Assembly (NCBI GenBank): GCA_003169845.1
Contig: PNAG01000011.1
Location: 360,075-424,074 of the forward strand
Source of the DNA: Candidatus Dormiibacterota bacterium
GTDB lineage: Bacteria; Chloroflexota; Dormibacteria; Dormibacterales; Dormibacteraceae
Length of the DNA: 64,000 nucleotides
Direction: 5' to 3'
Shown here: piece after piece, positions 25,361 through 33,506 of the stretch
Layout: each line of letters opens with the position of its first letter
Numbering within the stretch: position 1 is the stretch's first letter
The notes under the pieces: generated by a model
What the model was told of the DNA's origin: nothing
Seen by the model: the letters and a program-made list of their open reading frames with translations, nothing else
Databases searched by the model: none
Program-made: the position numbers and the translations under genes

Positions 25361-25416
25361 CGGGCGCGCTTCAGTCCGCCAGGTGACACTACGTGACGCC
25401 CGGTGCCCGCCGGTTG

Positions 25417-26892
25417 CTAGACGATTTTGGCGGCTATACGCCCGATGACCGCCTCCTTCACCCGATCGCCAAGCGTGTGGTCCACGTTGCCCCAATAGTC
25501 GAAGACGCGGCTTAGGACCGGCTCCTCAACACCCTGCTTGACGTGCCCCACGATGTTCGAGACCAGCCGGTCGCGAGCCGCATCATCCAGCACCTCCCGC
25601 ACCATGGTCCCGGCCTGCCCGAAGTCGTCGTCCTCTCGGTGCAGCGCTTGGGCAGCGCGCACAATCTCACCGGTCACCTCCCACGCCGGATCCTGGCCGA
25701 AAAGTTGGGGCGCGGCCGCGGGTCCTCCAAAGGAGTTCGGCGCGTAGACGGGATCGCCTGGGTTCCGGTACCTCATGGCGCCGTCCTTGTTGTAGGAGTT
25801 GACCTTGGCGTGTTTCGGATAGTTGACCGGCAGCTGTTGCGCGTTGGTGCCCACCCGGTGCAGGTGGGTGTCGTGATAGCTGAACAGCCGACCTAGAAGC
25901 ATGCGGTCCGGTGACGGCCCGATGCCCGGGATGAAATTGCTCGGCTCGAACGTCGCCTGCTCGATCTCGGCGAAGTAGTCCTCCGGGTTGCGGTCGAGCA
26001 CGTAGCGGCCTACCTTGATGAGGGGATAGTCCCCATGCGGCAAGACCTTGGTGACGTCGAAAGGGTTGAACCGGTAGTTCGCGGCGTCTTCGAACGGCAT
26101 GATCTGCACGTTCAGAGTCCACGTTGGGAGGTCGCCCCTTTTAATTGAGGCCCAGAGATCATGAATGTGCGCGTCGGGGTTCTCACCGGCAGTCGCCGCC
26201 CCCTCGCTCTGCGTCAGGAACTCGACACCCTGGTCAGTCTTGAAGTGGTACTTCACCCAGAACCTCTCGCCGCCGGCATTTATCCACATGTACGTATGCG
26301 ACGAGTACCCATTCATGTGCCGCCAACTCCGAGGGATTCCGCGGTCACCCATCAGGATGGTCACCTGATGCGCCGACTCCGGCGATAGGGTCCAGAAGTC
26401 CCACTGCATGTTGTTATCGCGAAGGTGGTTATCGGCGCGGCGCTTCTGCGAGTGGATGAAGTCGGAGAACTTCGAGGGGTCGCGAATGAAGAAGACGGGG
26501 GTGTTGTTGCCGACCATGTCGTAGTTCCCGTGCTCTGTGTAGAACTTGAGCGCAAAGCCGCGTGGGTCACGAGCGGTGTCCGGGGACCCCAGCTCGCCGG
26601 CGACTGTCGAGAAGCGCGCAACTGACTCGGTCCTCTTGCCCTTCTGGAAAAGGATCGCCTTCGTGAACTGTGAAACGTCTTCGGTCGCTTCGAAAAAACC
26701 ATGCGCGCCGCCGCCCTTGGCGTGCACAACGCGCTCAGGCACGCGCTCTCGGTTGAACGCCTGCATCTTCTGTATGACGTAGGCGTCCTGGAGCAGGATT
26801 GGCCCGGACGGGCCGACGGTGAGCGAGTACTGGTCACTCGTGGCCGGCTGGCCCGAGTCGAATGTCGTGTGGGGCCGCTCATCGTCAGTCAT
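25417..26892 (-). CDS. katA: monofunctional haem catalase
   Basis: 491 aa, small-subunit catalase; converts hydrogen peroxide to water and oxygen. The distal His region is RVVHAKGGGAHGFFEAT (His57), the Asn region FFIRDPSKFSDFIHSQKR, and the proximal haem ligand RLFSYHDTHLHRVG (Tyr in the R-x-x-x-Y motif). The start ATG at 26892 has TGGAGAAA upstream. It is a single gene with no adjacent OxyR or Fur-type regulator. Confidence 0.96.
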   Translation of the reverse strand: MTDDERPHTTFDSGQPATSDQYSLTVGPSGPILLQDAYVIQKMQAFNRERVPERVVHAKGGGAHGFFEATEDVSQFTKAILFQKGKRTESVARFSTVAGELGSPDTARDPRGFALKFYTEHGNYDMVGNNTPVFFIRDPSKFSDFIHSQKRRADNHLRDNNMQWDFWTLSPESAHQVTILMGDRGIPRSWRHMNGYSSHTYMWINAGGERFWVKYHFKTDQGVEFLTQSEGAATAGENPDAHIHDLWASIKRGDLPTWTLNVQIMPFEDAANYRFNPFDVTKVLPHGDYPLIKVGRYVLDRNPEDYFAEIEQATFEPSNFIPGIGPSPDRMLLGRLFSYHDTHLHRVGTNAQQLPVNYPKHAKVNSYNKDGAMRYRNPGDPVYAPNSFGGPAAAPQLFGQDPAWEVTGEIVRAAQALHREDDDFGQAGTMVREVLDDAARDRLVSNIVGHVKQGVEEPVLSRVFDYWGNVDHTLGDRVKEAVIGRIAAKIV

Positions 26893-27093
26893 AAGATTTC
26901 TCCATCTACTTGTCGCGGTAACGCTAAGCGGATCCTAGTACCAGAATGCCCGACCAGATGTTTGGATCATGGCTTCCCGGCTCTCGTACGGCAGCCGCTC
27001 GCTTATCGACCTTCGACCGTAGCCTAGTTGCTGCATTGTTGCTGCACTAGAGTTCGGCTGAGCGACCTGGCGAACCGAATTCGATTTCAGATT

Positions 27094-27138
27094 TGGCTCC
27101 GGGACAGGGATTCGAACCCTGAACCTTGCGGTTAACAG
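27094..27138 (-). pseudogene. tRNA-Asn(GTT) 3'-half, left copy of direct repeat
   Basis: Minus strand reads CTGTTAACCGCAAGGTTCAG, then the T-arm with GGGTTCGAATCCC, acceptor TCCCGGA, discriminator G and encoded CCA. The sequence starts inside the anticodon loop; the 5' half is missing. This is what an attR site left by a tRNA-targeting integrase looks like. A second copy lies at 30136-30180. Confidence 0.7.
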
Positions 27139-27234
27139 ATCGCTGCACCCCGTTCAAAACTGGCAGCCTGAATTCGCTGAGTAGCGCCGAGTACCACCAA
27201 TTAGTACGGCCCCGCACCGGCGTTGCGGTACGAG
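27094..27234. repeat. element-end direct repeat, left copy
   Basis: The tRNA remnant plus the next 96 bp align without gaps to 30136-30276 at roughly three-quarters identity by eye. The pair bounds a 3-kb segment with hicAB and the DUF4157 gene. Confidence 0.6.
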
Positions 27235-27257
27235 ATCGCCTCTGGCTGGCCCTCGCT

Positions 27258-27704
27258 CTAGTGTCGGGAAGCCCTCGCGGGACGAGCTACCGCACGCCGC
27301 TTGTCACCGGAACGAGCTTTGAGCAACTGAGCAATTCTCTGGTGGGAGAGTCCCAAAACGCGACCGGCGTCGCGCACCGTCAGGTGAGCTCCCTGGACCA
27401 GGTCTGCAGCTACAGCGGCGCTCACAGTCGCAGCCTCAGCTTGCAGCTCCTCTGCCTCGCCCCGCACCTTTTTCGCCCGCCCCACCTTCTTCTGTAGCTC
27501 ACGCGGCAGGATGGGTTCAACCCTGACTTCAAAGGAATCGGTCGGAACGTCCAGAAACAGGGCGATCGCGTCGCGGGCCATGGCCTCGGCCTTTTCGAGC
27601 CGGCGAGCCTGGGTGTTAACGCCCTTGAGTTCGGGCACGCTGATCGCCCACCAGTCGCCTGAGCGCTGACAGCGAGCCGTATATGTCTTCACCTTCTCCA
27701 CCAT
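27258..27704 (-). CDS. hicB: HicB-family antitoxin
   Basis: 148 aa. The N-terminal partial RNase-H-like HicB fold (TARCQRSGDWWAISVPELKG and VNTQARRLEKAEAMARDAIA) neutralises HicA. A C-terminal helix-turn-helix (LTVRDAGRVLGLSHQRIAQL) would bind the operator for autoregulation. The start overlaps hicA by 16 nt. Longer than classical HicB because of the charged linker (ELQKKVGRAKKVRGEAEEL). Confidence 0.85.
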   Translation of the reverse strand: MVEKVKTYTARCQRSGDWWAISVPELKGVNTQARRLEKAEAMARDAIALFLDVPTDSFEVRVEPILPRELQKKVGRAKKVRGEAEELQAEAATVSAAVAADLVQGAHLTVRDAGRVLGLSHQRIAQLLKARSGDKRRAVARPARASRH

Positions 27705-27904
27705 CCTCGACCCAATTCGTCCTCCAATGCCCTAAAAATGGCTCCCGCGGTGAGCTCATTGATCTCCCGGTGTCGGGGAATCGTCACTTTGGTGACTCCG
27801 CATTGCCACACCTCGTGGCGTCCACCTTGCCTAACCAGTCGCCAAGCCTTGCCCTGAGCCGTGGCGGCGCGCTGAATGCGCTTCTTGAGCTCACTCTGCT
27901 TCAC
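27689..27904 (-). CDS. hicA: HicA-family mRNA interferase toxin
   Basis: 71 aa. Small dsRBD-like ribonuclease; the catalytic His is in GGRHEVWQCG, followed by KVTIPRHREINELTAGAIF as in HicA. GTG start at 27904, nine nt downstream of a TAGACT -10 box that lies inside a 15-bp palindrome. Toxin-first order with hicB overlapping its end. Confidence 0.85.
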   Translation of the reverse strand: MKQSELKKRIQRAATAQGKAWRLVRQGGRHEVWQCGVTKVTIPRHREINELTAGAIFRALEDELGRGWWRR

Positions 27905-27912
27905 CCAGGCGT

Positions 27913-27927
27913 TAGTCTACTAGACTA
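27913..27927. promoter_or_regulatory. palindromic operator overlapping the hicAB -10 box
   Basis: TAGTCTA-C-TAGACTA, a perfect 7-bp inverted repeat with a 1-bp centre. The minus-strand -10 box (TAGACT, 27919-27914) is one arm of it, so a bound HicB would block RNA polymerase directly. Confidence 0.55.
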
Positions 27928-28010
27928 GCCACCCTGCCTACGCGAGTAGCCAATTCGCCGTTTCTGAATACGAACGAATAAATGCACCCCACAGCTTAGT
28001 GCGGGAGCAC

Positions 28011-29966
28011 TCACTCGTCGAGATTCCCTAACGCATCGAGCAGCCGTTGGGTTTCTGCTTTGTCGGCGGCATTCCCCTTCGCAACGACCGGGAAGTCGGC
28101 AATGGCCTTTCGCGCATCCTTGCGCGACATCTTTCCAAAATTGGGGACCGTCGCCTTGCCGTACCCTGCCCGAGTCTTAGTCTCATTGGCTTTCCAGAAC
28201 GTGGCCACTGTATCGGTCCAGAAGCGCAGTCGAACCGCCTGCTCGGCATGCAGGTGCGCGTAGTCATGGTCGGCTCCCTTAATGGTGGATGTGCTTAGGT
28301 CTGCGGTCCGAGCCTGGCCATAGTAGTTTGTCAGCCAGCCTCTGTGCGAATCGGGATCAACCTTCACTCCGTTGAAGTAGTCCATGAATTTTGCCTCATC
28401 GGCTTTCAAGCTCCTCATTGTCTCGGCCGGGTCGGACTTCTCCAGTCCTTTGTAGACGCCGCTCGCCCAAACTGAACGACCAGCGGGCGGTTTGGCGAGA
28501 GTTGTTGGGTCGACGTCAGTCGTCTTGGCCCAATCAGAAATTGCTGAGGCCGCTCCTTTGTCAGTTGGACAAATGTTTGTCCAACCGCTGAAGGTAACGA
28601 GATTGGGGAACGCCTTCAGGTAGAAGTCCCGTATGTTGTCTTCCACGCCAGCGAAGCAAGCACTGACGTAAAGGTGCTTCGTCTCAGCGGCGGCCTTCGG
28701 GAATAGTTTTGCTAGCTCAACTAGAAAGTCAAAGCCAATAAAACTAGGATTAGGCTTGAATACGTCGTCTGCGATTTCGGTGCCAAAGCTGTGCCCCGAT
28801 AGAATGACGCGAGACATTCGGTCCTTTCCGCCTAATTCGGTCCTGGCGTATTCGGCCATCACATGAGCCATATCGTCGCGATCGGTGATCTGTGTGTCCT
28901 TCTTGATGAGATCGGCAGCAGACTTGGTTTCGGCCTTGCCTAGACCCAGGCTGGCAGCAAAACTGTCCACTCCGGCGTCATTCGTGAGATCGAAAGTCTT
29001 GCCATCGCTGACGGTGTGGGCCGCATCAGTAGCCAGAGTGACCTCGGTGATGTTGACCGGCCTCCCTTTATACAGCTTGCGTAGGGCTGCGACCTCCAGA
29101 TCGAAGTTATGCAGGCCGATGTACAGAATGTTCCCGCCGAGCGGTGGCGTTGGAGGTGCTGCCGGTTTGGCTGCAGGCTTACGTTGAAGGAGCGGTTGTG
29201 CCGATTCTTGCTGCAGGACATGAGTGAGCTCGTGCGCGATCAGTTTGCGACCCGAGTCTGATTGCGGAGCATACTGGCCCGCCCCAAAGACAATGTGAGA
29301 TCCCACGGTGAAGGCGTGTGCCTGGAGGGCTCGCGCAGTACCTGCTGCTTCGGAGCTGGAGTGGATAGTGATTCCGCTAAAGTCCCGGCCAAAATGGGGC
29401 TCCATAAAGGCGCGAGTAGCTGCATCTAGTGGTCCACCTGCCGACCTAACTGCGCCATCCACAATGGGGTACGTGCTCTCCACCCCAACGTCAGCTGTTG
29501 TTTTGCCCTGAACTGTCTTCCCCCGGGTCGGCCGCTGAACACTATGAGATACCGGAGTAGCCATGATCCACTCCGCGGCGGCGTCCGCTTCCTGCTCATA
29601 GATGTCGCCGGGAGTATCAATAGCGAGTTTCGCCTGAATCGCAACTGCCGACGCAGTACGCCCCGGTATCCGGCCAACGTGGCTATAGAAGCGGGCACTC
29701 TTAGTAGTAGTAGTAGTTGAGCCTCGTTCGACATTCACGGAATTTGCTTGTAGCAGCCTTTGTACGGCTTGGTTCCCGATGGTGCGCTGTAAGTCAAGGA
29801 TGGAGTCCACTTCACCGCCTTGCCCAAGGTGCGTCCGACCGGGCATCGTCGCCTTGGCGGAGACAGCCTGCCGGGTTGATTGGGCGTCCAGCGGGAAGGC
29901 CCGCGTAGGTAGCATCCTTTTCGTTCGAGTATCAACCGAAATTCGGTAGACGCTTGCATCTAGCAT
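28011..29966 (-). CDS. DUF4157 (eCIS-core) protein with caspase-like C-terminal region
   Basis: 651 aa. Residues 50-75 carry LQRTIGNQAVQRLLQ and 112-135 LAIDTPGDIYEQEADAAAEW, the usual lead-in of eCIS-core proteins. The DUF4157 domain (175-265) has FGRDFSGITIHSS and the zinc-protease motif HELTH (245-249). A Pro/Ala linker (265-277) precedes a second domain (278-651) with VILSGHSFG (His392) and HLYVSACFAG (Cys437), a His-Cys pair spaced as in clan CD (caspase-type) peptidases. Lower GC than the core genes. DUF4157 often leads cargo of contractile injection or polymorphic toxin systems, but no injection genes are nearby. The C-terminal call is motif-based only. Confidence 0.75.
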   Translation of the reverse strand: MLDASVYRISVDTRTKRMLPTRAFPLDAQSTRQAVSAKATMPGRTHLGQGGEVDSILDLQRTIGNQAVQRLLQANSVNVERGSTTTTTKSARFYSHVGRIPGRTASAVAIQAKLAIDTPGDIYEQEADAAAEWIMATPVSHSVQRPTRGKTVQGKTTADVGVESTYPIVDGAVRSAGGPLDAATRAFMEPHFGRDFSGITIHSSSEAAGTARALQAHAFTVGSHIVFGAGQYAPQSDSGRKLIAHELTHVLQQESAQPLLQRKPAAKPAAPPTPPLGGNILYIGLHNFDLEVAALRKLYKGRPVNITEVTLATDAAHTVSDGKTFDLTNDAGVDSFAASLGLGKAETKSAADLIKKDTQITDRDDMAHVMAEYARTELGGKDRMSRVILSGHSFGTEIADDVFKPNPSFIGFDFLVELAKLFPKAAAETKHLYVSACFAGVEDNIRDFYLKAFPNLVTFSGWTNICPTDKGAASAISDWAKTTDVDPTTLAKPPAGRSVWASGVYKGLEKSDPAETMRSLKADEAKFMDYFNGVKVDPDSHRGWLTNYYGQARTADLSTSTIKGADHDYAHLHAEQAVRLRFWTDTVATFWKANETKTRAGYGKATVPNFGKMSRKDARKAIADFPVVAKGNAADKAETQRLLDALGNLDE

Positions 29967-30135
29967 AGGCCAAGTTCTTAGGCCCGCGCCGTCATCATGT
30001 CGACCACCGGCCGCCCGGTAGCGGCGATCAACCTTTCCCGGTCAGCCGCCATCGCAACTTGGGCAACATGGCTGCACAAAGGATGTACGGGCCAGCGAGG
30101 CCTAGCCCACACACGCCCCGTTCGAGTTCAGAATT

Positions 30136-30180
30136 TGGCTCCGGGACAAGGATTCGAACCCTAAACCTTGCGGTTAACAG
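30136..30180 (-). pseudogene. tRNA-Asn(GTT) 3'-half, right copy of direct repeat
   Basis: Same anticodon-loop-to-CCA fragment as 27094-27138, with differences at three positions of 45. Again the 5' half of the tRNA is absent, so this is another attachment-site scar in the same orientation. Confidence 0.7.
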
Positions 30181-30276
30181 CTCGCTGCGCCGCGTTCAGA
30201 AATGACGCCCTGAGTTCACTGAGTGACATCGAGTGCCACCAATTTGCGCGGTTTATCACCGGCGTTGCTGTACGAA
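30136..30276. repeat. element-end direct repeat, right copy
   Basis: Ungapped match to 27094-27234, extending 96 bp past the tRNA fragment. The shared end suggests two related elements inserted in tandem at one tRNA-Asn gene. Confidence 0.6.
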
Positions 30277-30675
30277 AGGATAGTCGGACTAAGCTTCCGC
30301 AAGGACCCGTCAAGCGTCCTCATTGGATAACGCGCGCGCGCGACCCCCCCGCTGGGATCGGCCGCAGCGAAGAGCTCCTACAACCAAGCCCCTCAAACGG
30401 TTTGGAAGACCGCCGGCCTGACATCCGCACGCTTCCGTCGAGGTCCGCTGCCGTTCGATCTCGCGCCCTCAGATTCCAGGGTCGTGCACCCTTGTCCGCC
30501 GGCGTCCGTCACCTTGGCTGTCTTCTTGGCTGTCAGCGACCGCAATAGACAGTGGACTCTTGATCCCAAGGTTCAGGGTTCCACCCTTCACATCGAGCCA
30601 ACGATGCGCGTCAAATCCGCCCTGCTATCCAGACTTCCAGACGTAGTCTCACGTTGATCAAGTGCCGTGCAAAGG

Positions 30676-31638
30676 TCACAGTGCGTTGCGGTTATCTGGC
30701 GAAGAAAAATAGGCGCTGATGTACTTCTCTCCTTCGTCAGGGAAGACCGTAACGATGTTTGCGAGGTCCGGGTTTCCAACTTTGACCCTTCGTGCCGCAA
30801 CGATGTGCGCGCCGGAGCTCGGCCCGACAAATAGGCCGTACTGACGTGCCAGCTGGCGCATCTCGGCGATGGCTTCATCGCTGTCCACTGCGATGACCTG
30901 GTCGACCAGGTGACGATTCCTGTTGAAGATGGCGGGGACAAACCCGTCGGAAATCCCCTCGATTGAGTGCCTGCCGACTTCGCCGCATTGAATCGTGCAG
31001 GACTCGTTGGGTTCGACCGCAATCAAGCGAGCCCGTGGGTTGACTGCTCGAAACGCCTGTCCCACCCCAATTAGTGTCCCACCCGTGCCGACTCCCATCA
31101 CAAACGCATCTGGTATCGCACCGGCGGGTAGCTGCTGGAGGATCTCCTGACCGAGCCATTCGCGATTCTCATCCACATTCCACTCGGAGTCGAACTGCTG
31201 CGGCGCGAAACAACCCTTCTTCCCGCCGAGCGTTCGGGCCATTTCTAGCGCGTCGTTGACGTGAAAGGTCCCGATCGTGATCACGTCCGCCCCAAATGCC
31301 TTTGAGATAGCTGCTCTTTCTGGGCTCATGCCCTGAGGCATCACGACGACCATCCGGTAGCCCTTGGCTGCTGCGACCATACTCATCGCATTGCCTGTGT
31401 TACCGCTACTCGCCTCAACGATCGTGTCCCCGGGCTTGAGGAGACCCTCTGCCTCCGCCCGCTCGATCAGATAGAGAGCCAATCGCGCCTTGATTGAGCC
31501 TGACGGGTTCCGATATTCGAGCTTTGTCCAGATTCCGTCGATCTGAATGAGTGGCGTGTTGCCAATTCCAGCCAGCGCACCGCTATGGGCACTTAGTCGC
31601 TGCACGATAGGACGCGCTGCTGAATCTGGGCTAGCCAT
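30676..31638 (-). CDS. cysteine synthase/CBS-family PLP enzyme
   Basis: 320 aa fold-type II PLP enzyme. IGNTPLIQIDGIWTKLEYRN is followed by PSGSIKARLA (Schiff-base Lys50), EASSGNTGNAMS (substrate loop) and GVGTGGTLIGVG (phosphate loop). This is the CysK/CysM/beta-replacement branch. The acceptor and leaving group are unknown. The ATG at 31638 is used; an upstream frame to 31692 adds an unlikely extension. It follows ridA in the same direction and belongs to the catabolic island. Confidence 0.88.
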   Translation of the reverse strand: MASPDSAARPIVQRLSAHSGALAGIGNTPLIQIDGIWTKLEYRNPSGSIKARLALYLIERAEAEGLLKPGDTIVEASSGNTGNAMSMVAAAKGYRMVVVMPQGMSPERAAISKAFGADVITIGTFHVNDALEMARTLGGKKGCFAPQQFDSEWNVDENREWLGQEILQQLPAGAIPDAFVMGVGTGGTLIGVGQAFRAVNPRARLIAVEPNESCTIQCGEVGRHSIEGISDGFVPAIFNRNRHLVDQVIAVDSDEAIAEMRQLARQYGLFVGPSSGAHIVAARRVKVGNPDLANIVTVFPDEGEKYISAYFSSPDNRNAL

Positions 31639-31730
31639 CGACGATCTGGCGTTGCCCGGCCAGTAAGCGATGCAGATGGGGTTGGGGCGCATTCAATCTG
31701 GTTGGGGTCTCGATGATTTTCGGATTATCG

Positions 31731-32153
31731 CTAGCAATCGCGGCTTAGGACGGCGGTCACATCGATTTCCATCAGGATGTTGTCTTTCGTGGATCCGACT
31801 TTGGCGGCCTCGAACAATGAGAAGGCCGGATAGTGATCTGGGGCGAGGAACCGGCGCCGGACTTCGATTTCGTACTTGACATGGCGAATATCGGAGAAGA
31901 TCGCAATCACTTTGACGATATCAGCCAGCGTCGCTCCCGCAGAGGCCAAGCAGAGCTCGATGTTCTTCCAACACTGTTCGGCTTGAAGCGTTGGGTCGCC
32001 GGCTCCAACCACGTTTCCGTTCTTGTCGATGGGAATCTGTCCCGAGAGGTAGACAGTCTTGCCCACGCGTACTACATGGGAGTACGGCTGTACCGGCGGC
32101 GCGACGCCCTCAGGCTTGTAGTACTGTCGATCGCTCGGTTCCTCGTGGCTCAT
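31731..32153 (-). CDS. ridA: RidA/YjgF-family enamine/imine deaminase
   Basis: 140 aa. RidA proteins hydrolyse reactive 2-aminoacrylate-type enamines released by PLP enzymes. Family motifs are VRVGKTVYLSGQIPIDKNG, QAEQCWKNIELCLASAGATL and RRRFLAPDHYPAFSLFEAA. The position of the usual catalytic Arg near the C-terminus is replaced by a different context (STKDNILMEIDVTAV), so this may be an RidA-family member outside the archetypal subgroup. Start Met at 32153 is chosen for the AAGGAG site 6 nt upstream. It pairs with the PLP gene downstream. Confidence 0.87.
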   Translation of the reverse strand: MSHEEPSDRQYYKPEGVAPPVQPYSHVVRVGKTVYLSGQIPIDKNGNVVGAGDPTLQAEQCWKNIELCLASAGATLADIVKVIAIFSDIRHVKYEIEVRRRFLAPDHYPAFSLFEAAKVGSTKDNILMEIDVTAVLSRDC

Positions 32154-32504
32154 CATTTTCTCCTTCACTCAAGTAGAAACAGAGAAGTCCGGAAGGTGCC
32201 TAGCGTGTTACTGCAAATGGGGCACAGGTCCGGTCGGTCGCGAACTAACCTGCTTCAGGCCCCGGCTTAGCCGTAGCGTCTGGCGACCTGGTGAGCGGTT
32301 GACCCCGGCGCCTGAAAAGGTGATTCCAATCATGGTCGGATACAACGATATCGCCACTGGTGTCCGTGCAATCGGACGGATGCCTCACGATTCCGGTTCG
32401 GCTGTAAATTCCCTTGCAACATGCTACGTGTCCCCCGTGGACAGCCGCTGCTCAAGGTAGTGGTGTCTACCGTAAGGACTGGCCCCTAAGGGAATGGAGC
32501 GGCA
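32154..32504. other. divergent intergenic region of ridA and dehydrogenase genes
   Basis: 351 bp, no gene seen. Should hold both promoters. Only a weak inverted repeat GTCCG-6-CGGAC at 32362-32377 is visible. Confidence 0.4.
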
Positions 32505-33470
32505 GTGCGAGCCCTGATTGCAGACGGCGTGTTTCCCGGAGTCGAGGCCATTCTCAGACCTCTCGTGAATGACCTAGATTTGGATCTCACAATCGCAGCT
32601 GCACGAGAAGATGCCCGCGCGCGTCTTCCAGAGGTCCAGCTCCTGATTCTGAAAAACTTTGCTCTGGACGCGGCCGACATCGCAACAGCGCATGGACTGC
32701 GTGGGGTGCAAAAGCTGGGATTGCTCACCGACAGCGTTGACGCTAAGACCCTTGATCGCCGGGGTATACCCCTTCGAACTTTGCGGCTGCCAAGTGCTGT
32801 GGCCGTGGCAGACCACACCCTCGCGCTGATCTTGGCCCTATCGAGGCAGTTTGTGGCGGGCAGACTGGCCATGAGCCTACCGTCCACAGTCCAAGCGATC
32901 AGGACAGACGAGCGTCATTTCGCTTACAACTGGGCTGGGCTGTCGACGAGCGCACTGGCCGGCAAATCCCTGGGGCTTATTGGGTTTGGAGAAGTCGCTG
33001 TGGAGGTCGCCCGCCGCGCACGAGCGTTCGGAATGCGGGTCCGTTATACAAAGCGCGTTCCGCTTCCTGCCGCAACTGAGCGTCGCTTCGGCGTTCGATT
33101 CATGCCCTTTGAGTCCCTTCTTAATCAGTCGGACATCGTCTCGGTGCACGTCCCCCACACGTCCGAAACCGAACGCCTGATAGGGGCTGGCCAACTGGCT
33201 TCGATGAAGCCAGGAGCGCTGCTGATCAATACCGCGCGAGGCGCGATTGTCGATGAGACCGCGCTGATCGACAGCCTCAACAGCGGGCACCTCGGTGGCG
33301 CTGGACTCGATGTCTTCACGGTCGAACCGTTGCCTCGTGACAGTCCTCTTCTGACCGCGCCGCGAACAGTGCTCTCGCCACACGTTGCGGGGGCAGGCTC
33401 GGGGGCGCTAGCCGAAGCGATCGCGAGTTGTCTTAGGCGATGGCAGCGAATCTTGTTGGGTCAAAGATGA
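32505..33470 (+). CDS. D-isomer-specific 2-hydroxyacid dehydrogenase
   Basis: 321 aa. NAD-binding motif LGLIGFGEVAVEVARRARAF (157-175) and catalytic triad Arg245 (INTARGAIVDE), Glu274 (DVFTVEPLP), His293 (LSPHVAGAG). It would interconvert a 2-keto acid and a D-2-hydroxy acid, possibly the fate of a deaminated island product. GTG start at 32505 with GGAG upstream. The next gene follows after 36 nt. Confidence 0.9.
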   Translation: MRALIADGVFPGVEAILRPLVNDLDLDLTIAAAREDARARLPEVQLLILKNFALDAADIATAHGLRGVQKLGLLTDSVDAKTLDRRGIPLRTLRLPSAVAVADHTLALILALSRQFVAGRLAMSLPSTVQAIRTDERHFAYNWAGLSTSALAGKSLGLIGFGEVAVEVARRARAFGMRVRYTKRVPLPAATERRFGVRFMPFESLLNQSDIVSVHVPHTSETERLIGAGQLASMKPGALLINTARGAIVDETALIDSLNSGHLGGAGLDVFTVEPLPRDSPLLTAPRTVLSPHVAGAGSGALAEAIASCLRRWQRILLGQR

Positions 33471-33506
33471 ACTGGCAACCGTTGAAAGCCGGTTACGAGG
33501 TGCCCG

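Larger units (their letters stand above)
26893..27257. other. intergenic region with tRNA-Asn scar
   Basis: No gene is seen. The catalase promoter should lie near 26895-26960. The right part holds the tRNA-Asn 3'-half remnant at 27094-27138 and the element-end sequence shared with 30136-30276. Confidence 0.5.
29967..30675. other. 709-bp gene-free stretch with tRNA-Asn scar
   Basis: No gene with recognisable protein signal on either strand. Holds the second tRNA-Asn remnant (30136-30180), its companion repeat to 30276, and a GC-alternating tract followed by a C-run near 30328-30350. Confidence 0.5.
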
